Shown in pieces: positions 36,728 to 45,337 of a DNA stretch of 64,000 bases; positions within the stretch are counted from its first letter, which is position 1, and each line of letters starts with the position of its first letter. Both the position numbers and the translations under genes were made by a program. The notes below the pieces were generated by a model that saw only the letters and a program-made list of their open reading frames with translations, did no database searches and was not told the DNA's origin. The DNA is from Noviherbaspirillum_A sp047237965 (lineage in GTDB: Bacteria > Pseudomonadota > Gammaproteobacteria > Burkholderiales > Burkholderiaceae_D), in contig NZ_JBDFLX010000001.1 in assembly GCF_047237965.1 (NCBI RefSeq), positions 4,092,001-4,156,000 of the forward strand. Reading direction: 5' to 3'.

Positions 36728-37558
36728 TCAGAAGCAGTGTTCGGCCGCCGGGAAGCTGCCGTCCTTCACCGCCGCCACATAGGCCTTGACCGCCGCGTCT
36801 ATGCTGGTCTGGCCATCCATGAAGTTCTTCACGAAGCGCGCCTTGTGGCCGGGGAAGACGCCCAGCATGTCATGCATCACCAGCACCTGGCCCGAGCAGT
36901 CGGGGCCGGCGCCGATGCCGATGGTGGGGATCGCCAGCGCCTCCGTCACCTCGCGGCCGAGCGCCGCGGGGATCGCTTCCAGCACCACCACCGACGCGCC
37001 CGCCGCCTGCAGCGCCAGCGCGTCATCCTTCATCTGCTCGGCGCCGGCAACCGACTTGCCCTGCACCTTGAAGCCGCCCAGCACATGCACCGATTGCGGC
37101 GTCAGGCCAACATGGGCGCAGACCGGGATCGCGCGCTCGGTCAGGAAGCGCACGGTCGACGCCAGCCAGGCGCCGCCTTCGAGCTTGATCATGTGGGCGC
37201 CGGCGCGCATCAGTTCGGCGGCATTGCTGAAGGCAGCCTCGGGCGTGGCATAGGTGCCGAACGGCATGTCGGCCACCAAGAGCGCGGTGCGATTGCCACG
37301 CGCCACGCTGGCGGTGTGATACGCCATGTCGGCCAGCGTGACCGGCAGGGTGGACTGGTGTCCCTGCGACACCATGCCCAGCGAGTCGCCCACCAGCAGC
37401 ATCTCGACGCCGCAGCGGTCCATCAGCGCGGCGAAGCTGGCGTCGTAGCAGGTGAGCATGGTGATCTTTTCGCCTGCCGCGCGCATTGCCATCAGCGCCG
37501 GCGCGGTGACTGCCTTGCTGCGTCCCGCAGCCTGGTTTTCCTGCAGATAGCCTGCCAT
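36728..37558 (-). CDS. panB: 3-methyl-2-oxobutanoate hydroxymethyltransferase
   Basis: PanB makes ketopantoate from ketoisovalerate and methylene-tetrahydrofolate in pantothenate synthesis. The 276-residue protein has MLTCYDASFAALMD, LLVGDSLGMVSQGHQSTLPV and the catalytic Glu in VVLEAIPAALG, followed by TIGIGAGPDCSGQVLV. The start at 37558 (MAGYLQENQ) follows GGAGGACAAGAA. panC is not adjacent. Confidence 0.97.
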   Translation of the reverse strand: MAGYLQENQAAGRSKAVTAPALMAMRAAGEKITMLTCYDASFAALMDRCGVEMLLVGDSLGMVSQGHQSTLPVTLADMAYHTASVARGNRTALLVADMPFGTYATPEAAFSNAAELMRAGAHMIKLEGGAWLASTVRFLTERAIPVCAHVGLTPQSVHVLGGFKVQGKSVAGAEQMKDDALALQAAGASVVVLEAIPAALGREVTEALAIPTIGIGAGPDCSGQVLVMHDMLGVFPGHKARFVKNFMDGQTSIDAAVKAYVAAVKDGSFPAAEHCF

Positions 37559-37670
37559 TTCTTGTCCTCCGGTTGCAGTGTCTGGGATGGCGCGCACGGC
37601 GCCTGTTCTTGTTCTGGTGCGGCTGGTCAGCGGCCGCTATACATGTCGGCCGGCGCCTTCCGGACTGGCT

Positions 37671-38156
37671 TCAGTCCCTGATCGCCGAAATCGCCTGGCC
37701 GGCGACATCGGGCACGAAGCCATGCGCCGGCCCCTTGCCGGGAATCTCGATCAGGGGCGCGATCTGCAGCAGCGGAATCAGCACGAAGGCGCGCTGCGTC
37801 ATGCGCGGATGCGGCACCGTCAGCGCCGTCGTGGCGATCCGTTCGCTGCCATACAGCAGCAGGTCCAGGTCCAGCGTGCGCGGTGCATTGTAGCCCGGCC
37901 GTGTACGGCCATGCGCCTGTTCGATTTCCAGCAGCCGCTCCAGCAACTGCTGCGCCGGCAGCCGGGTTTCGATCCGGGCCACGGCGTTGACGTAATCGTC
38001 GCCGCCGGCATCGACCGGCGCGGTCCTGAACAGGCTGGACTGGGCCAGCAGCCTGGTCTCGGGCAGTTCGTCCAGGGCCTGCAGCGCCGCCTGCACGGCG
38101 CCGCGGGCGTCGCCCAGGTTGGCGCCCAGGCCGATGTAGGCTGCCACTGGCTTCAT
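37671..38156 (-). CDS. folK: 2-amino-4-hydroxy-6-hydroxymethyldihydropteridine diphosphokinase
   Basis: FolK transfers pyrophosphate from ATP to the pterin in folate synthesis. The 161-residue protein starts MKPVAAYIGLGANLGDARG and has the signature PRTLDLDLLLYG with the metal-binding Asp pair, then VPHPRMTQRAFVLIPL. Its ATG overlaps the pcnB stop by 4 bp, the conserved pcnB-folK(-panB) order of proteobacteria. Confidence 0.97.
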   Translation of the reverse strand: MKPVAAYIGLGANLGDARGAVQAALQALDELPETRLLAQSSLFRTAPVDAGGDDYVNAVARIETRLPAQQLLERLLEIEQAHGRTRPGYNAPRTLDLDLLLYGSERIATTALTVPHPRMTQRAFVLIPLLQIAPLIEIPGKGPAHGFVPDVAGQAISAIRD

Positions 38157-39541
38157 TCGCCGTGCTCGCCGGCCATGGTCGGGTTGTCGCCAGCCGCGCC
38201 GGTGGCCGACTCCTTCTTCGGACGGCGGCGCCGGGCGCGTTTCTTCGGCGCGGCGGCTTCGCCATCGGCCTTGGGCTTCCTGGCCAGCAGTTCCTCGCGG
38301 CCGGGGCCGTCGGCTTCCATGAAGGCGGTCCACCATTCGCCGGCCTCGGCGTCGAGTTCGCCTGATTCGCAGCGCAGCAGCAGGAAGTCATAGCCGGCGC
38401 GCAGGCGCGGATGCTCCAGCAGCTTGTACGGCGACTTGCCGCTGCGGCGCTCGAAGCGCGGCTGCATCGCCCAGATGTCGCGCATGTCGGTGGCGATGCG
38501 GCGCTGCAAGGCCAGCTTCTCGGTCTGCCCGTTGAGCACATCGTCGGCCGCCTGGTGCAGGGCCGGGATCGGAAATTCGCCGGCGGCCTGGTAGGCGCGC
38601 CATTTCTCCAGCACCTGGTGCCACAGCAGCGAAGCGAACAGGAAGCCCGGCGACACCGGCTTGCCCTGCCGGATGCGCAGGTCGGTATTGTCCAGCGCCA
38701 GGCGCACGAAGCGCTCGCCCAGGGGCTGCTCCATCACCACGTCCAAGAGCGGCAGCAGGCCATGGTGCAGGCCTTCGCTGCGCAGCCGCTCCAGGCAGGC
38801 CATCGCCTGGCCGCTCATCAGGAGCTTCAGCATTTCATCGAATACCCGCGCCGCCGGCACGTTGTTGATCAGCGGCGCCATCACCGGGATCGGCGCCTGG
38901 GCCGACGGGTCGATCTCGAAGCCGAGCTTGGCGGCAAAGCGCACCACCCGCAGCATGCGCACCGGGTCTTCGCGGTAGCGCTCCTCGGGCACGCCTATCA
39001 TGCGCAGCGTGCGGTTGCGGATGTCGGCCATGCCGCCGTGGTAGTCCAGCACCTCCTGGGTGGCCGGGTCGTAGTACATCGCATTGATGGTGAAGTCGCG
39101 CCGCAGGGCGTCTTCATGCTGCTCGCCGAAGGTGTTGTCGCGCAGCACCCGGCCATGCTCGTCCTTGGGCGCGGCTTCCTTGGCCGCGCCGCGGAAGGTA
39201 GTGACTTCCAGCAGGTCCTGGCCGAACATCACGTGCACGATCTGAAAGCGCCGGCCGATGATGAAGGCGCGCCGGAACAGCGCCTTGACCTGCTCGGGCG
39301 TGGCATTGGTGGCGATGTCGAAGTCCTTGGGCTTGACGCCCAATAGCAGATCGCGCACCGCGCCGCCGACCAGGAAAGCCTTGAAGCCGGCCTGCTGCAG
39401 CGTCTGCGTCACGCGGATCGCATTGTTCGATACCAGTTCGGGATTGATGCCATGTTCCTGCGGTCCGAGGACCACGGGCTGGGTCGGGTCGGCTGCCTGC
39501 TGCGGCTTGCCGAGAATGCGCCGTATGAGCTTTTTAATCAT
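38153..39541 (-). CDS. pcnB: Poly(A) polymerase I
   Basis: PcnB adds poly(A) tails to RNA 3' ends and so promotes decay. The 462-residue protein has the class II nucleotidyltransferase core (FLVGGAVRDLLLGVKPKDFDI), the RNA-binding helical region, and a basic C-terminal tail (KKRARRRRPKKES). Its length, N-terminal leader and coupling to folK favour PcnB over the related CCA-adding enzyme. Confidence 0.95.
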   Translation of the reverse strand: MIKKLIRRILGKPQQAADPTQPVVLGPQEHGINPELVSNNAIRVTQTLQQAGFKAFLVGGAVRDLLLGVKPKDFDIATNATPEQVKALFRRAFIIGRRFQIVHVMFGQDLLEVTTFRGAAKEAAPKDEHGRVLRDNTFGEQHEDALRRDFTINAMYYDPATQEVLDYHGGMADIRNRTLRMIGVPEERYREDPVRMLRVVRFAAKLGFEIDPSAQAPIPVMAPLINNVPAARVFDEMLKLLMSGQAMACLERLRSEGLHHGLLPLLDVVMEQPLGERFVRLALDNTDLRIRQGKPVSPGFLFASLLWHQVLEKWRAYQAAGEFPIPALHQAADDVLNGQTEKLALQRRIATDMRDIWAMQPRFERRSGKSPYKLLEHPRLRAGYDFLLLRCESGELDAEAGEWWTAFMEADGPGREELLARKPKADGEAAAPKKRARRRRPKKESATGAAGDNPTMAGEHGE

Positions 39542-40208
39542 TGAACAGATTCAGGATGGGCCAGCCGCGCTCTTTTGCATGCGCGCCCAGCAGGGCATTG
39601 GGATTGGTCGCAACCGGATGGGTGACGGCTTCCAGTAGCGGTATGTCGTTCTGTGAATCGCTGTAAAACGTGCTGCGGGCGAAGCCTTCCAGCGATTGGC
39701 CGCGCGCGTCCAGCCATTTGCGGATGTTGACCACCTTGCCGGCGCCGTAGGGCGGCGTGCCGACGAAGGCGCCGGTGATGTCGCCGTTGGCATCGACTTC
39801 CGGCTCGGCGGCGATCAGGTGCTCGACGCCGAATTCGCGGGCGATCGGCGCGGTCACGAAGCGGTTGGTGGCGGTGATGATGGCCACCAGGTCGCCCGCG
39901 TCCAGGTGTTTCTGCACCAGCGCCAGCGCGCCGGGCTTGACGGCCGGGCGGATCACTTCGTCCATGAACTGGCGGTGCCAGGCATCGAGCTGGGAGCGCG
40001 GAAACCGCGCCAGCGTGCCGAAGGCGAATTCGAGGTAGGCCACCGGGTCCAGCGTGCCGGCCTGGTACTGGGCATAGAACTCGCCATTGCGGCGCGCGAA
40101 TTCCACCGGGTCCACCGCGCCGATGCGCGACATGAACTGGCCCCATTCATAGTCGGAATCGAGCGGCAGCAGCGTGTGGTCAAGGTCAAACAGGGTCAGG
40201 TTGTTCAT
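39534..40208 (-). CDS. HAD-IB family phosphatase (SerB-like)
   Basis: The 224-residue protein has motif I TLFDLDHTLLPLDSD, motif II IITATNRF, and motif III/IV YSDSQNDIPLLEAV. It belongs to the HAD-IB subfamily with phosphoserine phosphatase, but related copies beside pcnB and hda in betaproteobacteria may act on histidinol phosphate or other small substrates; the substrate is unresolved. Its stop overlaps the pcnB start by 8 bp and its start overlaps the hda stop by 4 bp, so hda, this gene, pcnB and folK form one coupled operon. Confidence 0.9.
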   Translation of the reverse strand: MNNLTLFDLDHTLLPLDSDYEWGQFMSRIGAVDPVEFARRNGEFYAQYQAGTLDPVAYLEFAFGTLARFPRSQLDAWHRQFMDEVIRPAVKPGALALVQKHLDAGDLVAIITATNRFVTAPIAREFGVEHLIAAEPEVDANGDITGAFVGTPPYGAGKVVNIRKWLDARGQSLEGFARSTFYSDSQNDIPLLEAVTHPVATNPNALLGAHAKERGWPILNLFND

Positions 40209-40885
40209 GGCTTCGTTTCATCTTCCAGTTGCAGCAGGTCGCGCAGCAGGGGCAGGGTAATCGGACGCTGGGTTTCCAGCGAATAGCGGTCCAGCGCGTC
40301 GAGCATCGCGGACAGGGACCGCATGTCGCGCTCGAAGTGGGTGATCAGGTAGGGCAGCACGCCGGGCGAGACCGCCAGCCCGCGGGTCGCCGCGGCCTGG
40401 CTCAGCGCGGCGATTTTTTCCTCGTCGCTCAGTTCATGCACCTGGTAGATCAGGCCCCAGCCCATGCGGGTGCGCAGGTCTTCCCGCACCGGCAGCACCG
40501 CCGGCGGCACCGCGCCGCCGGTAATCATCAGCGCGCCGTGCTCGCGCACTTCATTGAACAGGTTGAAGGCCGCGATCTGCGCCTCTGGCGACAACTGCTC
40601 GCAGTCGTCGAGCAGATAGATGCGGATGGCGGGATCGTAGCGGCAGGCCTGTGCCGCGCTGGCGGCGTCGATATAGCGGGCATCCGGCAACACCGCCAGC
40701 GCGCGCAGCAGATGCGTCTTGCCGGCGCCGGCGCGGCCCCACAGATACACGAAGCGTTCGCGGCTGTCCTCCGGATGCGCGGCCAGCCGGCACAGCAGCT
40801 GATAAAGCTCGGCATTTTTCCCGGCCTCGAAATTGGCCAGGGTTTGCGGCTTTTCCGCGATCAAATCCAGCAGCAGCTGTCTCAT
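40205..40885 (-). CDS. hda: DnaA regulatory inactivator Hda
   Basis: Hda binds the beta clamp and stimulates ATP hydrolysis by DnaA, preventing re-initiation. The 226-residue protein is a DnaA-like AAA+ ATPase with Walker A YLWGRAGAGKTHLLRAL, Walker B IYLLDDCEQL, and a short N-terminal clamp-binding segment (MRQLLLDL). Divergent purM across a 276-bp gap is the usual arrangement. Confidence 0.93.
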   Translation of the reverse strand: MRQLLLDLIAEKPQTLANFEAGKNAELYQLLCRLAAHPEDSRERFVYLWGRAGAGKTHLLRALAVLPDARYIDAASAAQACRYDPAIRIYLLDDCEQLSPEAQIAAFNLFNEVREHGALMITGGAVPPAVLPVREDLRTRMGWGLIYQVHELSDEEKIAALSQAAATRGLAVSPGVLPYLITHFERDMRSLSAMLDALDRYSLETQRPITLPLLRDLLQLEDETKP

Positions 40886-41161
40886 GCGTGAAGTGGTGGG
40901 GCTGTTCGGTGGCGCTGCGCGCGCCCAATGTCGTGTAAAAACGGAAATGTTGTCAGGGAGTAGCCTGCATCATCGCCGAGCACGACCTCGCAGGCAAGTC
41001 CCGGGCAAGTGCCTCCGATGCGCCGCCGGCATCGTTCCGTGATCAAAGAAAATGGCATGAATTCGGCGGCTGGATTGTCCGGTTTGATAAAATACGCGTT
41101 TTTCCGGAAGCAAGTTCCGGCGCCAACCGTCTATTTTACCGCCTCTGCCGCCAATCACATC

Positions 41162-42205
41162 ATGAGTTCCCAATCCAACGTTTCCCTTTCCTACCGCGAC
41201 GCCGGTGTTGATATTGATGCGGGCGATGCCCTGGTGGAAGCGATCAAGCCCTTCGCCAAGCGCACCATGCGCGAAGGCGTGCTGGGCGGCATCGGCGGTT
41301 TTGGCGCGCTGTTCGAGATCAGCAAGAAGTACAAGGAGCCGGTGCTGGTGTCCGGCACCGACGGCGTCGGCACTAAGCTCAAGCTTGCCTTCCACCTGAA
41401 CCGGCATGACACGGTCGGCATCGACCTGGTGGCGATGAGCGTCAACGACATCCTGGTGCAGGGCGCCGAGCCGCTGTTCTTCCTCGACTACTTTGCCTGT
41501 GGCAAGCTCGACGTGCCGACCGCCACCGACGTGGTCAAGGGCATTGCCCGCGGCTGCGAACTGGCCGGCTGCGCACTGATCGGCGGCGAAACCGCGGAAA
41601 TGCCCAGCATGTACCCGGACGGCGAATACGACCTGGCGGGCTTTGCCGTCGGCGCGGTGGAAAAGTCGTCCATCATCGATGGCACGAAAATCACGCCGGG
41701 CGACGTGGTGCTGGGTCTGGCTTCTTCCGGCGCCCATTCCAACGGCTATTCGCTGGTGCGCAAGATTATCTCAGTGGCCCAGCCCGACCTGAACGCCGAC
41801 TTCCACGGCCGCCCCCTGGCCGACGCGCTGCTGGAGCCAACCCGCATCTATGTGAAGCCGCTCTTGGCGCTGATGCAGAGCATGGAAGTGCGCGGCATGG
41901 TGCACATCACCGGCGGCGGCCTCGTTGAAAACATCCCGCGCGTGCTGCAGCCCAATCTCACCGCAGTGCTGCAGCGCGACAGCTGGACCATGCCGCCGCT
42001 GTTCTCCTGGCTGCAGCAGCATGGCGGCGTGGCCGACGCCGAGATGCACCGGGTGTTCAACTGCGGCATCGGCATGGCGGTCATCGTGTCGGCGGCGAAT
42101 GCCGACGCGGCGATGGCGCAGCTGAAGGCGGCGGGCGAGACGGTGTTCCGCATTGGCGAGATCCGCGAGCGCCAGGGTGAGGAAGCGCAGACTATCGTGC
42201 TGTAA
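41162..42205 (+). CDS. purM: Phosphoribosylformylglycinamidine cyclo-ligase
   Basis: PurM closes the imidazole ring to form aminoimidazole ribonucleotide in purine synthesis. The 347-residue protein has SYRDAGVDIDAGDALVEAIK, VSGTDGVGTKLKLAF, GGETAEMPSMYPDGEYDLAGF and the C-terminal FNCGIGMAVIV segment. The start at 41162 (MSSQSNVSLS) fits the family length; an upstream in-frame ATG at 41056 lies in likely promoter DNA. Confidence 0.97.
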   Translation: MSSQSNVSLSYRDAGVDIDAGDALVEAIKPFAKRTMREGVLGGIGGFGALFEISKKYKEPVLVSGTDGVGTKLKLAFHLNRHDTVGIDLVAMSVNDILVQGAEPLFFLDYFACGKLDVPTATDVVKGIARGCELAGCALIGGETAEMPSMYPDGEYDLAGFAVGAVEKSSIIDGTKITPGDVVLGLASSGAHSNGYSLVRKIISVAQPDLNADFHGRPLADALLEPTRIYVKPLLALMQSMEVRGMVHITGGGLVENIPRVLQPNLTAVLQRDSWTMPPLFSWLQQHGGVADAEMHRVFNCGIGMAVIVSAANADAAMAQLKAAGETVFRIGEIRERQGEEAQTIVL

Positions 42206-42210
42206 ACAGC

Positions 42211-42594
42211 ATGCATATAGACCGCCTCGATCACCTGGTGCTGACCGTCGCCAATGTCGACGTCACCTGCGCCTTCTACCAGCGCGTGTTGGGCATGGGG
42301 GTGGTCACCTTCGGCGAGAGCCGAAAGGCGCTGACCTTCGGCGCCCAGAAAATCAACCTGCATCAGCATGGGCGCGAGTTTGAGCCCAAGGCAGATATGC
42401 CGACACCTGGTTCAGCCGATCTTTGCCTGATTGCCGGCGTGCCGCTGGCCGAAGCGCAGGCGCATGTCCGCGCTTGTGGAATAGATATCATCGAAGGCCC
42501 GGTGCAACGCACCGGCGCGAAGGGTTCTATCCTGTCGATCTATTTCCGTGACCCGGATGCCAATCTGATCGAGGTGTCGAACTACCTAGGCTAA
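42211..42594 (+). CDS. VOC-family (glyoxalase/bleomycin resistance-like) protein
   Basis: The 127-residue metal-binding dioxygenase/glyoxalase-fold protein has a first metal-ligand His in DRLDHLVLTV, the family helix VTCAFYQRVLGM, and the distal Glu in DPDANLIEVSNY. The arrangement resembles glyoxalase-like or fosfomycin-resistance-like enzymes, but the substrate is unknown. It lies 5 bp after purM, so it is co-transcribed. Confidence 0.9.
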   Translation: MHIDRLDHLVLTVANVDVTCAFYQRVLGMGVVTFGESRKALTFGAQKINLHQHGREFEPKADMPTPGSADLCLIAGVPLAEAQAHVRACGIDIIEGPVQRTGAKGSILSIYFRDPDANLIEVSNYLG

Positions 42595-42620
42595 GGGAAG
42601 CGACGGGCCGGATACCCTCG

Positions 42621-43496
42621 TCAATGCTGCCCGCCACCATTCTCCTGCGCCACGCTCTGCAGCGGGGCATCCTCCCGCCCCGCCACCCGCAATTCCTCTG
42701 GCGGCTGTATCCGCACCGGATAGCTCCGGTCGCCCGCCAGTGACAGCGCCACCGGCTGCGCCGGGTCGGGCGCATTCCAGACCGGGTCCTCGATGCCTTC
42801 GAAGATGTGCTTCAGCTGCTCGCCCCAGATGCCGCGGATCATCTGGAAGTACTTGTTCTTCTCGGTGATCTTGACGAAGCGCCGGATCGCCAGCGAGCCG
42901 GATTCATAGACCAGCAGGTCCAGCGGCAGGCCGACCGACACGTTCGAGCGCAGCGTGGAATCCATCGAGATCAGTGCGCACTTGGCGGCTTCGTCCAGGC
43001 TGCTGGCCGGCGTGATCACGCGGTCGATGATGGGCTTGCCGTATTTCGACTCGCCGATCTGGAAGTAGGGGTTTTCATCGTGGGATTCGATGAAGTTGCC
43101 GGCGGAATAGACCTGGAACAGCCGGCAGTTCTCATTGCCGATCTGGCCACCGAAGATCATGCGCACGTTGAAGTCGATACCGAACTGCTCCAGCGCCTTG
43201 GCGTCGCGGGCATAGACGATGCGGATGGCCTCGCCGACGATTTGGGCTGCCTCGTACATATTGCCTACGGTCCAGATGGTCTTGCCGTCGGGCGTGACAT
43301 GGTCGCTGATCACCTGGCGTATCGCCTGTGACAGCGACAGGTTGCCCGAGGTCATCAGGACCATCACCCGGTCGCCCGGGTTCTCGAAGGCGTACATCTT
43401 GCGGAAGGTGCCGACATTGTCGATGCCGGCATTGGTGCGCGAGTCGGACAGAAAAACCAGTCCTTCGTGGAGACGCATGGCGACGCAGTAAGTCAT
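42621..43496 (-). CDS. Anbu: proteasome beta-subunit-like peptidase
   Basis: The 291-residue protein starts MTYCVAMRLHEGLVFLSDSR, the Anbu (ancestral beta-subunit) N-terminus. After Met removal Thr2 is the predicted N-terminal nucleophile, and the Asp in SDSRTN and a Lys near residue 34 (FRKMY) fit the proteasome-type active site. Anbu assembles into open rings or helices and is not a 20S proteasome; no ATPase partner is present. It lies 66 bp after the transglutaminase gene and is the last gene of a conserved four-gene set. The start at 43496 is preferred because the nucleophile must follow the initiator Met. Confidence 0.9.
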   Translation of the reverse strand: MTYCVAMRLHEGLVFLSDSRTNAGIDNVGTFRKMYAFENPGDRVMVLMTSGNLSLSQAIRQVISDHVTPDGKTIWTVGNMYEAAQIVGEAIRIVYARDAKALEQFGIDFNVRMIFGGQIGNENCRLFQVYSAGNFIESHDENPYFQIGESKYGKPIIDRVITPASSLDEAAKCALISMDSTLRSNVSVGLPLDLLVYESGSLAIRRFVKITEKNKYFQMIRGIWGEQLKHIFEGIEDPVWNAPDPAQPVALSLAGDRSYPVRIQPPEELRVAGREDAPLQSVAQENGGGQH

Positions 43497-43562
43497 GATC
43501 GCAGTAAGAAATCCAAAAAAAAGATTGTACCGCAGCAACCTTTGAACCCGTCCGGCTTGTGC

Positions 43563-44360
43563 CTAGCGCCGCACCACACTGACGCGTACCTCCAACGATT
43601 CCATGCCGCCGCCCTGTCTGACGCCCCGCACCGGCGCCGCCGAATCATAGTCGCGGCCGATGGCGAGCCGGCAGTAGTGGGTGTTCTGGTAGCAGGCATG
43701 CGTCACGTCGAAGCTGGCCCATCCCTGGAAGCTGCCGTCATCCACCCACATGTCGACCCATGCATGGCTTTCCGCATGGTCGCTGGTGCCGGGGTCAATA
43801 TACCCTGATACGTAACGCGCCGGGATGCCTTGCACATGGCAGCAGGCCAGAAAAAGATGCGCGTGGTCCTGGCACACGCCCTTGCCCAGTTTCAGTGCGT
43901 CGGCGGCGGTGGTGGTGACCTCGGTTGCACCGCTGCGGTACGCCACTGCACCATTGATGGCCTCGGCCAGTTCCAGCGCGGCGCGGCTGTCCTTGCCCTG
44001 CAGGTGGCGGCGGGCGAAGTCGGCCACGTCGTCCGGCGCCTCTGTGAGCCGGGTGGTCACGGTATAGACCAGCGGCGACAGCCTGTCCTGGTCGTCCAGC
44101 CGGCCGCGGTCGAGTTCCCCGACTTCCAGCGTGCCGCCGGCGACGATGCGGATTTCATCGTGCATGCCGGTGACGGTCAGGATATGCGCCCGGTTGCCGT
44201 AGGCGTCGAGGTAGTCATGACAGCTGCCCGGCGCGTTGACCCGCCAGTCGCGCACCTTCTGGTGCGGCTCGGAACGCGGCGTCAGGCGCAGCTGCTGGAT
44301 GGTGTAGGACATCGGCGCCGTGTACCGGTAGATGGTTTCGTGCTTGATGGAGAGGATCAT
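43563..44360 (-). CDS. Transglutaminase-like cysteine peptidase of the Anbu cluster
   Basis: The 265-residue protein has an N-terminal beta-sandwich (MILSIKHETIYRYTAPMSYT, then QQLRLTPRSEP) and a transglutaminase-like core. The catalytic triad is visible: Cys in GKGVCQDHAHLFLA, His in ESHAWVDMW, and Asp in GWASFDVTH. Related proteins are peptidases or amide-bond-forming enzymes. It sits 4 bp after the alpha-E gene and before Anbu, the neighbourhood reported for Anbu. It may cut or crosslink the product of the ATP-grasp enzyme; this is inference. Confidence 0.9.
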   Translation of the reverse strand: MILSIKHETIYRYTAPMSYTIQQLRLTPRSEPHQKVRDWRVNAPGSCHDYLDAYGNRAHILTVTGMHDEIRIVAGGTLEVGELDRGRLDDQDRLSPLVYTVTTRLTEAPDDVADFARRHLQGKDSRAALELAEAINGAVAYRSGATEVTTTAADALKLGKGVCQDHAHLFLACCHVQGIPARYVSGYIDPGTSDHAESHAWVDMWVDDGSFQGWASFDVTHACYQNTHYCRLAIGRDYDSAAPVRGVRQGGGMESLEVRVSVVRR

Positions 44361-44364
44361 GGCG

Positions 44365-45336
44365 TCACGCACTTATCGGAAGGAGGAAGTCGCGGCTGAC
44401 CCGGTTGCCCAGTTCGTTGATGTCGGCCAGGAAGCGTTCGAGGTAGTCATGCAGGCCCTGCTCGAGAATGTCGTCGATGCTGGCGAACTTGAGCTGCGCA
44501 TGCAGGCGCCCGGCGAAGCGCTCGGTCCGGGCCGAGTTGTCGTTGGCGACATTCCTCAGGTTGGCAACCACTTCCTCCAGGCAGCCCAGCAGCGAGCGCG
44601 GCATGTCTGGGCGCAGCATCAGCAATTCGGCCACACGCGCCGGCGTGATCACGTCGCGGTAGACCTTGCGGTAGATCTCGAAGGCCGACACCGAGCGCAG
44701 GATCGCCGCCCAGTAATAGAAATCGCGCTGCGTATCCTGGATGGTGGGTTCGCCCAGGTCGCCGGACGGGCTGTCCTGCTTGGCGCCGTGGAACTTCACG
44801 TCGAGTATCCGGGCCGTGTTGTCGGCGCGCTCCAGGTGGGTGCCGAGCCGGATGAAGTAGAAGGCCTCGTCCTTCAGCATGGTGCCGATGGTGACGCCGC
44901 GCGACAGGTGCGAGCGGTACTTCACCCATTCGAAGAAGGGGCTGGGGTCGTCGCGCAGGCTGCGATTCCTGAGCTGGTTCTGCACTTCCAGCCAGGTGGT
45001 GTTGTGGGTTTCCCAGACTTCGGTGGTGAGCGTGCCGCGCACGGCGCGCGCATTCTCGCGGGCGCTGGCCAGGCAGGACACGATGGAGGAAGGATTGGCC
45101 GGGTCGCGCGTCATGAAGTCGATCACGTCGCGCGCGCTGATCCTGGGGTACTTGGCGTGGAAGGCTTCTTCCAGCTCGGAGATGCCCAGCATGGCGCGCC
45201 AGCCGCGCTCGGTGGCGTCGGCCGACTGCGGCAGCAGGGCAGTCTGGACATTCACGTCCAGCATGCGGGCGGTGTTCTCGGCGCGTTCGGTATAGCGCGC
45301 CATCCAGAACAGATGGTCTGCGGTGCGGCTCAGCAT
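44365..45336 (-). CDS. Alpha-E domain protein of the Anbu cluster
   Basis: The 323-residue, nearly all-helical protein begins MLSRTADHLFWMARYTERAENTAR, the alpha-E (DUF403) signature, with a second conserved stretch FYFIRLGTHLERADNTARIL. Its biochemical function is unknown; it is found almost always next to a circularly permuted ATP-grasp protein and a transglutaminase. It lies 1 bp downstream of the ATP-grasp gene, so the proteins are probably made in fixed ratio. Confidence 0.92.
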   Translation of the reverse strand: MLSRTADHLFWMARYTERAENTARMLDVNVQTALLPQSADATERGWRAMLGISELEEAFHAKYPRISARDVIDFMTRDPANPSSIVSCLASARENARAVRGTLTTEVWETHNTTWLEVQNQLRNRSLRDDPSPFFEWVKYRSHLSRGVTIGTMLKDEAFYFIRLGTHLERADNTARILDVKFHGAKQDSPSGDLGEPTIQDTQRDFYYWAAILRSVSAFEIYRKVYRDVITPARVAELLMLRPDMPRSLLGCLEEVVANLRNVANDNSARTERFAGRLHAQLKFASIDDILEQGLHDYLERFLADINELGNRVSRDFLLPISA

Positions 45337-45337
45337 G

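Noticed and set aside
42621..43496. 20S proteasome beta subunit
   Set aside because: The N-terminus MTYCVAMRLHEGLVFLSDSR and the gene neighbourhood are those of Anbu; there is no alpha subunit or proteasomal ATPase.
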